A DNA stretch of 64,000 bases, taken from positions 207,363 through 271,362 of the forward strand of contig NZ_JTHE03000044.1 of assembly GCF_000817775.3 (NCBI RefSeq), written 5' to 3'. A program made the position numbers and the translations under genes. Positions 45,145-54,197 of the stretch are shown in pieces. The notes under the pieces are model-generated. The model searched no databases, was not told where the DNA came from, and worked only from the letters and a program-made list of their open reading frames with translations. The DNA is from Lyngbya confervoides BDU141951 (GTDB lineage: Bacteria > Cyanobacteriota > Cyanobacteriia > Thermosynechococcales > Thermosynechococcaceae). Position 1 is the stretch's first letter; the number at the start of each line of letters is the position of its first letter.

Positions 45145-45657
45145 TCAGAAAACCAGGGATTGGGGTCCCATTGCCGGAGAGCCCTTCCGTCCCCAGCCGC
45201 CGCGACGTCCCTGGTGCAGGTCGGCAAACTTTTGGCGCTGCTCTGGCGATAGAATTTCATAGGTCTGGAGCATGCGCTCAAAGCGATCCTCGCTCAGTCT
45301 TTCCCGGATGGCTTTAATTTGGTTGTGCTGATTGCGAAGCTGATCAACCGAGGCCCCCTGGCGGATCAGCGATCGCATTTGTTCCATCTCGGCCCGGAGA
45401 CTTTCCCGATCACCTTGGGATTCCGTTTGGGCTTGCTCATGGATGGCCTTAATTTGATCGGCTTGGCCGTCGCTCAGGTTGAGTGCTTCAACCATGCGCT
45501 CAAAGCGTCGTCCCTGGTAGTTCTCCCTTTTTTCGCTTCCCGATGCCTGGGCCACTAATTGGGGAAGCGCGTCCCGGTTCTCGGCCAGGGCAAAGGGAAC
45601 GGTCCCGGCCAGGAGAAGGGGAACTGCGGCCAGTACAGAGAATGTGCGAATATTCAT
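45145..45657 (-). CDS. Spy/CpxP-like periplasmic protein
   Basis: 170 residues with a signal peptide (SVLAAVPLLLAGTVPFALAE, cleavage near ALA-EN) and a helical body carrying two LTxxQ-like motifs, LSDGQADQIK and LSPEQRQKF. Spy/CpxP proteins are envelope-stress chaperones or sensors. It is divergent from a histidine kinase and response regulator, which could report envelope stress; the link is inferred from position only. Confidence 0.85.
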   Translation of the reverse strand: MNIRTFSVLAAVPLLLAGTVPFALAENRDALPQLVAQASGSEKRENYQGRRFERMVEALNLSDGQADQIKAIHEQAQTESQGDRESLRAEMEQMRSLIRQGASVDQLRNQHNQIKAIRERLSEDRFERMLQTYEILSPEQRQKFADLHQGRRGGWGRKGSPAMGPQSLVF

Positions 45658-45802
45658 GGTTGGGGGTCCTAATGAATGCAGTGATGGGGGTCACGAGAGC
45701 CAAACCTGATCATTTCAACGGGTTTACTCCTCGATAGCCCTAGCTTAGGGCGCACTTTGCCCCTGATTCTAGGATCAAAGCTCCCAAACTCAAGCGGTTT
45801 GG

Positions 45803-45833
45803 AGTACCAACTCACGCTAGAACTTTAGTACCA
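45803..45833 (+). promoter_or_regulatory. Two AGTACCA heptamers in the spy/kinase divergent region
   Basis: AGTACCA at 45803-45809 and again at 45827-45833 (24 bp apart), in the divergent region between the Spy-like gene and the kinase. Possible binding sites for the neighbouring NarL-type regulator; this is a pattern observation only. Confidence 0.3.
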
Positions 45834-45942
45834 GGTTGACCTAACTTCTCCCAAAAAGACAGTCGGGACTGGGGGCAACATGTCACCATCAAAGAAAGGA
45901 GGCTGCTCTACTCTGTTTGCCCCCACCATCCCTTCAAAGGCA

Positions 45943-47235
45943 ATGAACGCTCACCGCCTGCGCCAGCCCCATCCCTTTCCGCTGCTGCTCTACCTGGAGT
46001 GGATTGTGTTAGGAGGGGCCCTCCTCACGCTGCTGCTGCCCACCTCCACCCTGGGGTCGCTACGACCGAGATCTATGGGATCGCCCCTGTGGGGATCTGT
46101 GGGGATTGGATTGTGGGGGATTCTGGTGTTGGGCCTACCGCTGCGGCGATCGCCCTGGAAAAAGTGGCTCTACATCAGCCTTGGGTATGGCCTGAGCTGG
46201 TGGGTTGCCCTGAGCTCAAGCCCCCGATCGGCCATTCCCTTTGCCGCGATGCTGTTGGTCGTGGTCATGCGAACCTGTCTGCTGTTTCGCTGGCCGGGAC
46301 GAATTGTCACCGCGATGGCCGCCTTTGGGTCCTTTCTACTCCGCCTTTGGATTGTGGTGGCCTGGTTCCAGGCCCGATTTGCAGCGCGGCAGCACCTCTC
46401 CCCTAAGGGAGAGTTTTCGGCGGGACGTTATCGGTTCGCGGAGGCAGATTTTCAGGGGATTTTGCTGCAGTTTACTGCGGGTTCGGCCCTGCTCTACGGT
46501 TTGGTGATTGTGTTTGTGCTGCTCATGGTGGGCACCTTGGTGAGTGAGCGCCAGAGCCGTCAGCAGCTGGATCAGGCCAACCATCGCCTGCGGCGCTATG
46601 CACTGCTGGTGGAAAATCAGGCCACTCTCCAGGAGCGAAATCGGATTGCCCGTGAAATTCACGATTCCATCGGTCACACCCTCACGGCCCAAAGCATTCA
46701 GCTGGAAAATGTAGATCTCTGGTTTGATCGAGATCCCCAAAAGGCGCGGGACCATTTGTACACTTCACGCACTCTCAGTAAAGAGGCACTGGGCAATATT
46801 CGCCAAGCCGTGGCGAGTCTGCGCCAGGATATTCTGCGGCAGCAATCGCTCCCTGAGGCCCTGACGGATCTGGTGAAAACCTTTGAGGCCCATTGCCAGA
46901 TTCCGGTGATGTCCACCCTGCAGGTGACCCCGCCGCTGCCTCGGGATATTGCGATCGCCCTGTACCGCATTACTCAAGAGGCCCTCACCAATATTTCGAA
47001 ACATGCCCAAGCAGAGCAGGTCACCCTGGTCCTGAGCGAAACGGACCTGCACTACTGGCTGGAAATTGGAGATGATGGCCAGGGGTTTGTGGTTACCGAA
47101 AACACCCGTGGGTTTGGCCTGACCAGTATGCGTGAGCGGGTCGAAGCCCTCAACGGTCGTTTTCACCTGAGCAGTGCCCCCCAGCAGGGCTGTAAGATTC
47201 AAGTTGAAATTCCGTATCCAGGAGGTGGCCTGTGA
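45943..47235 (+). CDS. Sensor histidine kinase (HisKA_3 type)
   Basis: About 430 residues: N-terminal hydrophobic helices (about five segments up to 190, for example LEWIVLGGALLTLLLP and LLYGLVIVFVLLMVGTL), then a HisKA_3 dimerisation domain with the phospho-acceptor His in RIAREIHDSIGHTLTAQ and a HATPase domain (NISKHAQAEQ, IGDDGQGF, GFGLTSMRER). This is the NarX/DesK-type kinase. Start uncertain: the ATG at 45880 is also possible. The end overlaps the regulator gene by 4 bp (GTGA), so both are translationally coupled. Confidence 0.92.
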   Translation: MNAHRLRQPHPFPLLLYLEWIVLGGALLTLLLPTSTLGSLRPRSMGSPLWGSVGIGLWGILVLGLPLRRSPWKKWLYISLGYGLSWWVALSSSPRSAIPFAAMLLVVVMRTCLLFRWPGRIVTAMAAFGSFLLRLWIVVAWFQARFAARQHLSPKGEFSAGRYRFAEADFQGILLQFTAGSALLYGLVIVFVLLMVGTLVSERQSRQQLDQANHRLRRYALLVENQATLQERNRIAREIHDSIGHTLTAQSIQLENVDLWFDRDPQKARDHLYTSRTLSKEALGNIRQAVASLRQDILRQQSLPEALTDLVKTFEAHCQIPVMSTLQVTPPLPRDIAIALYRITQEALTNISKHAQAEQVTLVLSETDLHYWLEIGDDGQGFVVTENTRGFGLTSMRERVEALNGRFHLSSAPQQGCKIQVEIPYPGGGL

Positions 47236-47873
47236 TTCGTTTACTGCTAGTGGATGATCAACAGCTGGTGCGTGAAGGATTGAAAAGTCTGCTAGAAGCC
47301 CAGCCCGATCTGGCGGTGGTGGCGGAGGCGGAGAATGGTCAGGTGGCCGTGGATCAGGTCTCGCGCTGTCAGCCCGATGTGATCTTAATGGATGTGCGCA
47401 TGCCGGTGATGGACGGTATTGCCGCCACCCAAGCCATCCATCAGGCAAACCCAGCTGCAAAGGTGCTGATTTTAACCACCTTTGACGATCAAGTTTTCAT
47501 TGCCGACGCCATTCATGCCGGGGCTAAGGGCTATTTACTGAAGGATACTCCCTCCAATGAGCTGGCCGAGGCTATTCGAGCTGTGCAAAAGGGGTATAGC
47601 CAGATGGGACCGGGCATTTTAGAAAAGATCATCCAGCCCATGCCCGAGGCCTCTGCGCCCTCGCCCTCGGTGTTTGATCTGTTGACCCCGCGAGAGCAGG
47701 AGGTGCTGCATCTGATCGCGGCAGGAAAAAGCAACCGCGAAATCGCAGCGGAGCTTTATATCACGGAGCGGACGGTCAAAAATCATGTGAACAGTATCCT
47801 CCGCACCTTAGACGTGCGCGATCGCACTCAGGCGGCAATTCTGGTGCAACAGGCCGCCCTGTCCAGCGAGTGA
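47232..47873 (+). CDS. NarL/FixJ-type response regulator
   Basis: 213 residues, partner of the preceding kinase. Receiver with acidic VDDQQ, Asp in DVILMDVRMPVMDG, Thr in LTTFDD and Lys in YLLKDT; C-terminal LuxR HTH with LTPREQEVLHLIAAGKSNREI and YITERTVKNHVNSIL. Start is GTG. The 4-bp overlap with the kinase and the divergent Spy-like gene suggest one regulatory unit. Confidence 0.95.
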   Translation: MIRLLLVDDQQLVREGLKSLLEAQPDLAVVAEAENGQVAVDQVSRCQPDVILMDVRMPVMDGIAATQAIHQANPAAKVLILTTFDDQVFIADAIHAGAKGYLLKDTPSNELAEAIRAVQKGYSQMGPGILEKIIQPMPEASAPSPSVFDLLTPREQEVLHLIAAGKSNREIAAELYITERTVKNHVNSILRTLDVRDRTQAAILVQQAALSSE

Positions 47874-47933
47874 TCCAGCCATCATTCATCCCCCGTATTC
47901 ACTTTGTGGGGATCTAAATTCTGTGGCGGGAAA

Positions 47934-48005
47934 AGCTGGTGACAGGAATCGAACCTGCAACCTACTGATTACGAAACAGTTGCTCTACCTTTGAGCTACA
48001 CCAGC
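47934..48005 (-). tRNA. trnT: tRNA-Thr (CGT)
   Basis: 72 nt on the minus strand. Acceptor stem GCTGGTG/CACCAGC with T as the discriminator. The anticodon loop TTCGTAA gives CGT, reading ACG threonine codons. The D arm is GCTC..GAGC and the T arm GCAGG-TTCGATT-CCTGT. The pair closing the anticodon stem looks mismatched (T-T), which would be a small oddity. CCA is not encoded. Confidence 0.93.
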
Positions 48006-48034
48006 TTGAGCCAACCTTTAGTATAGCGGCCAAG

Positions 48035-48901
48035 TTACCCCAGGGGCGCCGCTAGGGTTAGCAGGCCCATGGCCAATCCCTGGGTGACCGATCTGAAAAA
48101 GCCCAGATCCAGGGTTTGAATGCGATCGCTGGGTTGATGGTAGTGGGGATTGCGCAGATCGGCGGTGTCGGTGACCATAATTGCCGAGGCTCCCAAGTCC
48201 CAGAAGGCGGCATGGTCGCTGCGCCGGGTTATGGGCAGGGGAAATCCGCGCAAGGGGACGGGTAACCATTGGCATGGTGCCCCGGCTTGGCGAAGGGCTC
48301 GGGCCAAGGTGCCCATGGCTGGAATTGCAGACAGGTTGCCCACCAGGGCGATAAAGTTGCCAGCGGTAGGATAAAAGGCTCCCAACCCTGGGGGATAGCC
48401 TTGGGAACCCGGCTGTGAGTTTTGATACCCCAGCATTTCTAGACTGAGCATGAGCTTAACCCGCTGGCCCTGCGCCCGCAGCTGCTTGACATAGGCCTGG
48501 CTTCCCAGGAGTCCGTATTCTTCTAAATCAAAGGCGATAAATATCCGCGTGCGTCGCGTGGGGTAAGGCTGCAGGACATGGGCGATTTCTAGTAGCGCGG
48601 CCAGACCTGTCGCATTGTCGTCGGCACCGGGGGACCCAGGCACCGCATCATAGTGGGCTGCCATAATCAGCGGCGATCGCTGGGGCTCGGTTCCCTTCTG
48701 GTGACAGATAAAATTCACCTGATCTCCAAAGGGGGAGGAAAAGGGTTGGACCTGAACCTGGCCTAGGGAATCTAAGGTTTGTTGGAGGTAGTGGCGAGCG
48801 TAAAAATAGCCCTCCGTATGGAGAAAGGGATCGCGCTGCCGCGCCAGGTGTTTGAGATGGGTTTGGAGTCGATCTAAAGAAACATTGGGGCTGGGAAACA
48901 T
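48035..48901 (-). CDS. M28 family zinc aminopeptidase
   Basis: 288 residues of the M28 di-zinc peptidase family. Metal ligands appear in MAAHYDAVPGSPGADDNATG (His, Asp), DLEEYGLLGSQAY (Glu-Glu), SLEMLGY and ITRRSDHAAFWD (final His). No signal peptide is visible, so it is probably cytosolic or released by other means. It lies 6 bp downstream of the adenosine-specific kinase gene and is probably in one operon with it. The tRNA-Thr gene follows on the same strand. Confidence 0.92.
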   Translation of the reverse strand: MFPSPNVSLDRLQTHLKHLARQRDPFLHTEGYFYARHYLQQTLDSLGQVQVQPFSSPFGDQVNFICHQKGTEPQRSPLIMAAHYDAVPGSPGADDNATGLAALLEIAHVLQPYPTRRTRIFIAFDLEEYGLLGSQAYVKQLRAQGQRVKLMLSLEMLGYQNSQPGSQGYPPGLGAFYPTAGNFIALVGNLSAIPAMGTLARALRQAGAPCQWLPVPLRGFPLPITRRSDHAAFWDLGASAIMVTDTADLRNPHYHQPSDRIQTLDLGFFRSVTQGLAMGLLTLAAPLG

Positions 48902-48907
48902 GGACCA

Positions 48908-49390
48908 CTAGAGCTTATAGCCAATCTGACGCAGAAAATCATGGCGATCGCGCTCATCTTGTTCAGTCTCTATGCCTTTAGGAGAAAAGCCGTCAATAAC
49001 GCCTAAAATCCCGGATCCTTGCTCATTCCGAGCCACAATTACCTGGGTTGGATTGGCGGTGGCGCAGTAGATCCGGCAGACTTCAGGACATTGCTGAATT
49101 CCCTTGAGGACGCTGAGGGGAAAGGCCCCCTGCATCACAATGATGAAGCTATGACCGGCACCTATGGCCTGGGCGTTTTGAATGGCGACTTGTTTGAGGG
49201 AAGCATCATTGCCACTGGCGCGGATCAGGCAGGGGCCAGAGGCTTCACAAAAGGCGAGGCCAAATTTTGCGGGAGCCGCCGTGGTGACCATGACCTCATG
49301 GAGATCCTCCACGGTTTTAATAAAGTGGGATTGCCCCAAGATAAAGTTGCTTTCAGCGGGGATGTTCAGCGCAATCGTTTGAATCTCCAT
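48908..49390 (-). CDS. Adenosine-specific kinase (DUF355)
   Basis: 160-residue protein of the DUF355 family, annotated as adenosine-specific kinase from structural work on archaeal homologues. Motifs: ESNFILGQSHFIKTVEDLHE, FGLAFCEASGPCLIR, GHSFIIVMQGAFPLSVL and CRIYCATANPTQVIVAR. Biological role in cyanobacteria is not settled. It is 6 bp upstream of the M28 peptidase gene on the same strand. Confidence 0.92.
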   Translation of the reverse strand: MEIQTIALNIPAESNFILGQSHFIKTVEDLHEVMVTTAAPAKFGLAFCEASGPCLIRASGNDASLKQVAIQNAQAIGAGHSFIIVMQGAFPLSVLKGIQQCPEVCRIYCATANPTQVIVARNEQGSGILGVIDGFSPKGIETEQDERDRHDFLRQIGYKL

Positions 49391-49669
49391 GGGGAGTGAG
49401 AACCTCCAAACAGGGGGGTAGAGTCTAGCCTAGGGCTGCTTCATTGACCGGGACACGGTTTGATATGAAGCAGAGATGAAGCAAGGGCGGGTCTATGAAG
49501 CAAGGCGGTCCTGCTGTGGATGTGGGATCAGCGGCGGGGATCAGCCGTATCATAAACGAGAGGAGCAGGCTGCCCCTGCAGATAGTTACGCTTCTTTACG
49601 GGACTCTCTCTTGACGACTCCCACTGGCCAGTTTTGACCCATCATGAGCGACGCTGACTCAGCATAGAT

Positions 49670-50956
49670 ATGATCCTCCTTATTTTACAGGGCCTTTTGG
49701 TAGCCCTTCTGGGATTGACGCTCCTGATTCTGTTGAGTCTCTATATTCGCGGGGCGTTTCAATCCTCAGTGCAATATCGGGTCAAACATGCGCCCTCTCC
49801 CTCAGATCCGACGCTGGCCGTTGCCCTCAGCAGTTTGTCCACCTCTTTTCTGTCCCAGGGAACGATGACGCACTTTTGGTCCTGCCCGGATCAAATTCAA
49901 CAAGCCCGCCTGGAGGCGATCTTTCAAGCTCAGCAGCGGATCTATTTTGAAACGTTTTATATGACCCCTGGGCGTCGAGCCAGGGATTTTGCAGCCGCGG
50001 TGACCCAAAAAGCTGCCGAGGGCGTTGAAGTGCTGCTCCTCCTAGATAGCTATGGCACTTCCTCCCTCCCCCGCCGTTATTGGCAACGGCTGCGACGCGC
50101 GGGGGTGCAAGTGGTGTTTTTTAACTCGTTTAACTGGCGTGCCCCGGCTAATTTTGCAGGCCGGACCCACCGTAAGCTGTTGGTGGTGGACAGCAAAATT
50201 GCCCTTCTGGGCGGCGCCGGGATTTCTGATGATTGGGATGGGGATGAAAACGCGGCCCCCTGGCTAGATATCGAACTGCAGGTGGAAGGCGATCTGATTC
50301 CTTTTCTAGAGGGGCAGTTTCTTCAGCATTGGACCTACGGAGGAGGAGAGGTGAATCTGGCCCTCAGCCGCTTTGCCGGGGAAACTCAGGCCCCGCAAGC
50401 CCCCTTTATGATTACCCCAGGCAACAACCCCACCTATCGCTATTCGCCGATTAAATCTCTGAAGGAGAATCTCATTGGGGTAGCTCAAGAGCGGTTGTGG
50501 ATTGCTAGCCCCTACCTGCTTCCCGATGACAATTTGCGATCGCTCCTGGTGGAAGCCAAACAGGCTGGGGTGGATGTGCGCCTGTTGACCGCCTGCGCCC
50601 AACAGATTGATAAACCCTATGTCTACTATGCTGCCTTTGAACTCTATGGAGAATTATTAGCCGCAGACATCGCAATTTACGAATATCAGCCCAGCATGAT
50701 TCATGCCAAAATGATTCTCATGGATCGGCAATGGGTCAACACCGGCAGCGCCAATTTTGACTCCCGCAGTTTTTTCCATAACGATGAGCTGGATCTCACC
50801 GCCAACGCCCCTGAGCTGGTGAAGCAGATTGAGCAGGTGTTTCAACAGGCCTTTGCCTGCAGTCAACGAGTCACCCTGCAGAACTGGCAGAATCGCTCTT
50901 GGATTCGCCATCGACTCATGGGGCGAGTGATCGGATTTGTTCAATGGCAGCTCTAG
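49670..50956 (+). CDS. Phospholipase D-like / cardiolipin synthase-type enzyme
   Basis: 428 residues: an N-terminal hydrophobic helix (LLILQGLLVALLGLTLLILL) and two HKD domains, HRKLLVVDSKIALLGG (first) and MIHAKMILMDRQWVNTGSAN (second). Two HKD motifs with this layout fit cardiolipin synthase (ClsA-like), which joins phosphatidylglycerol molecules; other PLD activities remain possible. Preceded by 279 bp without a gene. Three copies of a 15-bp repeat follow the stop. Confidence 0.9.
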   Translation: MILLILQGLLVALLGLTLLILLSLYIRGAFQSSVQYRVKHAPSPSDPTLAVALSSLSTSFLSQGTMTHFWSCPDQIQQARLEAIFQAQQRIYFETFYMTPGRRARDFAAAVTQKAAEGVEVLLLLDSYGTSSLPRRYWQRLRRAGVQVVFFNSFNWRAPANFAGRTHRKLLVVDSKIALLGGAGISDDWDGDENAAPWLDIELQVEGDLIPFLEGQFLQHWTYGGGEVNLALSRFAGETQAPQAPFMITPGNNPTYRYSPIKSLKENLIGVAQERLWIASPYLLPDDNLRSLLVEAKQAGVDVRLLTACAQQIDKPYVYYAAFELYGELLAADIAIYEYQPSMIHAKMILMDRQWVNTGSANFDSRSFFHNDELDLTANAPELVKQIEQVFQQAFACSQRVTLQNWQNRSWIRHRLMGRVIGFVQWQL

Positions 50957-50958
50957 TC

Positions 50959-51001
50959 AGCCAGAATCCCCTGAGCCAGAATCCTCTGAGCCAGAATCCT
51001 T
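50959..51001 (+). repeat. 15-bp tandem repeat before the RluD gene
   Basis: AGCCAGAATCCCCTG (50959-50973), AGCCAGAATCCTCTG (50974-50988) and AGCCAGAATCCTT (50989-51001) in the 80 bp between the PLD gene and the pseudouridine synthase. Same period as the cobD-leader repeat, with a similar AATCCCC core. Confidence 0.8.
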
Positions 51002-51037
51002 ATAAAAGCGGCCCACCCCCTGCAATGACTGGTTTCC

Positions 51038-52003
51038 ATGGATATCCACGATCTCACCGTAGACCCCACCCAATCCCCCAGCGATCGCCTGGATCGTTGG
51101 ATTACTGACCAGCTTGGTGACCTCTCTCGGTCCCAGGTACAGCGCCTGATCGAACAGGGGCAGGTGCAAATTAATCAGCAGGTCTGCCAATCTAAAAAAA
51201 TTCACCTGGCCCCAGGCGATCGCGTGACGGTGAGAGTCCCCGACCCAGAACCCTTGCCTCTGGATCCGGAGGCTATCCCGCTAGATGTGCTCTACGAAGA
51301 TGATCAGCTAATTCTTTTAAATAAGCCCGCGGGTATGGTGGTGCATCCAGCCCCAGGCCACAGCCGCGGCACCCTGGTGCATGCGCTGCTGGCTCATTGC
51401 CAAATCCAAACTCCTCAGGGAATTCGGACTACCCTCTCGGGCATCGGTGGCACCCAGCGCCCTGGAATTGTCCATCGTCTCGATAAGGATACCTCCGGGG
51501 CCATTGTCGTTGCCAAAAGCGATCGCGCTCATCAGCATCTCCAGGCTCAAATTGCTGCCAAAACTGCCCGCCGAGAATATCTGGGCTTAGTCTACGGAAA
51601 TCCTTCAGCGGATTCTGGCACTCTGGATCATCCCCTGGGCCGCCATCCGGTTCACCGCGAAAAACAGGCCGTGGTTCCTGTGGAACAGGGCGGACGCCCG
51701 GCGCTGACCCATTGGCAAGTCCAGGAGCGCCTTGGCAACTATGCCCTGATCCACTTTCGTCTGGAAACGGGCCGCACCCACCAAATTCGGGTCCACTGTG
51801 CGGCCATGGGCCATCCGATTCTGGGCGATCCCCTCTATAGTCGGGGGCGATCGCTAAAAATGAACCTTACGGGGCAAGCCCTCCATGCCTGGAAACTCAG
51901 CTTGCGTCATCCGCTGACCGAGGCGTTAATCACCGTGGAGGCCCCGCCTCCCCTGGAATTCCAGCGACTCCTAGAAAAATTAGCCAAGAAAAAAGGTTCT
52001 TAA
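51038..52003 (+). CDS. rluD: RluD-family 23S rRNA pseudouridine synthase
   Basis: 321 residues. An S4 RNA-binding domain at the N-terminus (LSRSQVQRLIEQGQVQINQQ) precedes the catalytic RluD/RsuA-type domain with HRLDKDTSGAIVVAKS (catalytic Asp), VYGNPSADSGT, RLETGRTHQIRVHCAAMGHP and GDPLYSRGR. The exact position modified cannot be inferred, but the domain order fits RluD. The stop codon lies in the 5' arm of the downstream terminator. Confidence 0.94.
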   Translation: MDIHDLTVDPTQSPSDRLDRWITDQLGDLSRSQVQRLIEQGQVQINQQVCQSKKIHLAPGDRVTVRVPDPEPLPLDPEAIPLDVLYEDDQLILLNKPAGMVVHPAPGHSRGTLVHALLAHCQIQTPQGIRTTLSGIGGTQRPGIVHRLDKDTSGAIVVAKSDRAHQHLQAQIAAKTARREYLGLVYGNPSADSGTLDHPLGRHPVHREKQAVVPVEQGGRPALTHWQVQERLGNYALIHFRLETGRTHQIRVHCAAMGHPILGDPLYSRGRSLKMNLTGQALHAWKLSLRHPLTEALITVEAPPPLEFQRLLEKLAKKKGS

Positions 52004-52038
52004 GCGTCTTTCCGTGTTTCGACCTCAAGAACCTTTTT
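51990..52038 (+). terminator. Intrinsic terminator overlapping the rluD stop
   Basis: AAAAAGGTTCTT (51990-52001) pairs perfectly with AAGAACCTTTTT (52027-52038), and U-rich flanks exist on both strands. The 5' arm includes the first base of the rluD stop codon. It could work both ways for the convergent rlmN gene, which ends at 52132. Confidence 0.8.
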
Positions 52039-52131
52039 ATCTGAATCACTCCTCACTGGCAAAACTATATACCAGATTTCTGGGTGACCGACCAAACAGG
52101 TGCCAGTTACCCAATTGGCCCCATTCAAGCA

Positions 52132-53244
52132 TCACGAAATTTTAAGTGAATTCGCCTCGGCACTGCGGGAGGCCCGCAGCTGTCCGCAGGCTGCATCCCG
52201 GTCTAGGCCGCGCGATCGCCGGATGCTGGCTGCAATATGGTGGCCCTGAAGCGCCTTTAAGAATTGTTGCAATGCCTGGGGGCTGGGGCGCTGATAGTCC
52301 ACCTCGCTGATGGGGTTGTAGGGAATTAAATTGACGTGGCTTTGGAAGCCCCGTAAATGTTGGGCCAGCTCCACAGCATGCTCCGGGCGATCATTAACCC
52401 CCGCCAAAACAATATATTCAAACGTTACGCGCCGCCCTGTTTCCCTCACATAGGTTCGGCAGTCCTGGAGAAGCGATTCCAGGGGATAGTGGGCTGCACT
52501 GGGGACGAGTTGAGTGCGGACCTGCTGATTAGAGGCATGGAGGCTGACCGCCAGCGTAATCTGGAGATGCGCCTGGGCCAGCTTCAGGATTTGCTGGGGG
52601 ATGCCAACGGTGGAAATTGTGATGGATCGCTGGCCAATTCCCACATCCTCATTGAGCGATCGCACCGCCGCCAGCACATTCTGCAAATTGAGCAGCGGTT
52701 CTCCCATGCCCATGAACACCAGGTTGCTCACCCGCTGTTGGAAATCCTCCTGCACCGTCAACACTTGATCGATGATCTCGTGGGTCGCCAGATGGCGCAA
52801 AAAGCCACCCTTGCCGGTGGCGCAAAAATCGCAGGCCATGGCACAGCCCACCTGGGACGAAACGCAAACTGTCAGGCGCTTTCCCGACGGTATTCCCACG
52901 GTTTCTATGATTTGCCCGTCCCCGAGCCTGAGCAAATATTTGACGGTGCCATCCTGGGCCGCAGCGCGGTGGTGCAGCTGCGATCGCCCCACCGGCACCG
53001 CCGCCAGTTCCGATCGCCACTGCTTGGGCAGAACCGTGATCTCAGTGAGGGATCGCGCCGACCTTTGATAAATCCACTGATAAATCTGTTGGCCGCGGTA
53101 GGCCGGTTGGTGATGTTCCTCTGCCCAGGTCATGAGCTGCGCCTTGGAGGCTCCCAGTAGGGGAGCCAGCGGGCGATCTAGGGGGTGAGATGGCTGCCGC
53201 GCAGCGGATGCGGATTGGGAAACAGGGTGAGCTGGAGAAGACAT
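52132..53244 (-). CDS. rlmN: Dual-specificity RNA methyltransferase RlmN
   Basis: Radical-SAM enzyme that methylates C2 of A2503 in 23S rRNA and A37 in tRNAs. 370 residues. The cluster motif [12 protein letters not shown] (CxxxCxxC), [18 protein letters not shown] and the C-terminal [12 protein letters not shown] with the second catalytic Cys are all intact. The first 20 residues are Ser/Ala/Pro-rich and probably not conserved. The enzyme looks complete. Confidence 0.96.
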   Translation of the reverse strand: MSSPAHPVSQSASAARQPSHPLDRPLAPLLGASKAQLMTWAEEHHQPAYRGQQIYQWIYQRSARSLTEITVLPKQWRSELAAVPVGRSQLHHRAAAQDGTVKYLLRLGDGQIIETVGIPSGKRLTVCVSSQVGCAMACDFCATGKGGFLRHLATHEIIDQVLTVQEDFQQRVSNLVFMGMGEPLLNLQNVLAAVRSLNEDVGIGQRSITISTVGIPQQILKLAQAHLQITLAVSLHASNQQVRTQLVPSAAHYPLESLLQDCRTYVRETGRRVTFEYIVLAGVNDRPEHAVELAQHLRGFQSHVNLIPYNPISEVDYQRPSPQALQQFLKALQGHHIAASIRRSRGLDRDAACGQLRASRSAEANSLKIS

Positions 53245-53351
53245 GCAGCGGTAGGGAGAAAGTTTTCAAGATTCATTGAGGAGTGCGCTGAAACCTGTTA
53301 AAGCTATCGGCCATCCCTTAAGATTTTCTATGAAGTTTGCAGCAGCGCAGG

Positions 53352-53377
53352 AGTTGACCTCGATAATACGGTCAACT
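53352..53377 (+). other. Perfect 8-bp stem-loop upstream of the LabA-like gene
   Basis: AGTTGACC (53352-53359) and GGTCAACT (53370-53377) form a perfect 8-bp stem with a 10-nt loop, no long U-run. Confidence 0.6.
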
Positions 53378-53379
53378 TT

Positions 53380-53403
53380 AAGCCTCTTAATCGGGGGCTT
53401 TTG
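53380..53403 (+). terminator. Terminator-like hairpin upstream of the LabA-like gene
   Basis: AAGCC (53380-53384) and GGCTT (about 53396-53400) with T residues after it. It is only about 160 bp upstream of the LabA-like start, so it may be an attenuator or the end of a short RNA. Confidence 0.5.
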
Positions 53404-53560
53404 TGCCGTTGGCTCCAGTTGTGCTGGTTCCTATTGTATCTATCTTCTGGTTTCTGTCTGCACGCTATCTGCACGCTATCTCTATCACTTCACCTGACCA
53501 ATCGGTCTGGCTACTCAGTCCCTATCGCCTTCCCATGCTCGATCCAGGCACCCCCTGCCG

Positions 53561-54163
53561 ATGACCCAATCTAGACCCTCTCCTAATCTGATCGATGAGT
53601 CTCCCCCCGATGCTTCCGCCCTAGACTCGGCCATCTCAGGCTTTGACGAAAACCCTGTTTTCTCTGCCCACGCCCTGCAAGAGGCCGATCGCGTGGCAAT
53701 TTTTATTGATGGGGCCAACCTCTTCTACGCCGCGGCTCACCTGCGCATTGAAGTGGACTACGTGCGGCTGTTGCAAAGTCTCACCAATGGTCGCCGCCTC
53801 CTGCGGGCCTATTACTACACCGGGGTCGATCCCAGCAATGAGAAACAACAGGGATTTTTGCTCTGGATGCGCCGCCATGGCTATCGCGTTGTGGCTAAGG
53901 ATTTGGTGCAATTTCCCGATGGATCTCGCAAGGCTAATCTGCTGGTGGAAATGGCCGTGGATATGCTGCGCCTAGCGGAATATTGCGATACGCTGATTCT
54001 ACTGAGTGGCGATGGTGAGCTGGCCTATGCCCTCAATAATCTCAGCTACCGTGGGGTTCAAATTGAGGTGGTGAGTTTGCGGATTATGACCAGCGAACGG
54101 CTCATTGACATTGCCGATCGCTACCGGGATCTTACCCATCTGCAACCCTCCATCCAACGCTAG
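53561..54163 (+). CDS. LabA-like NYN domain protein
   Basis: 200 residues. The NYN/PIN-type nuclease-like fold begins IFIDGANLFYAAAHL (first acidic Asp) and has LLVEMAVDMLRLAEYCD and LLSGDGELAYALNNLSYRG (second and third acidic positions). LabA-type proteins (DUF88) affect circadian-clock output in cyanobacteria; nuclease activity is inferred from the fold. The N-terminal 40 residues are unconserved and acidic/Ser/Pro rich. A short gap of about 100 bp separates it from rpsD. Confidence 0.87.
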   Translation: MTQSRPSPNLIDESPPDASALDSAISGFDENPVFSAHALQEADRVAIFIDGANLFYAAAHLRIEVDYVRLLQSLTNGRRLLRAYYYTGVDPSNEKQQGFLLWMRRHGYRVVAKDLVQFPDGSRKANLLVEMAVDMLRLAEYCDTLILLSGDGELAYALNNLSYRGVQIEVVSLRIMTSERLIDIADRYRDLTHLQPSIQR

Positions 54164-54197
54164 GGGACCAATCTTGGAGCGCTTGGAGCGGTAGTAG

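Larger units (their letters stand above)
53245..53560. other. Intergenic region between rlmN and the LabA-like gene with two hairpins
   Basis: No gene is supported. Two successive stem-loops lie in the middle: AGTTGACC...GGTCAACT (53352-53377) and AAGCC...GGCTT followed by TTTT (53380-53403). This layout is that of a small RNA with its terminator or an attenuator on the plus strand, ahead of the LabA-like gene. Confidence 0.45.
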
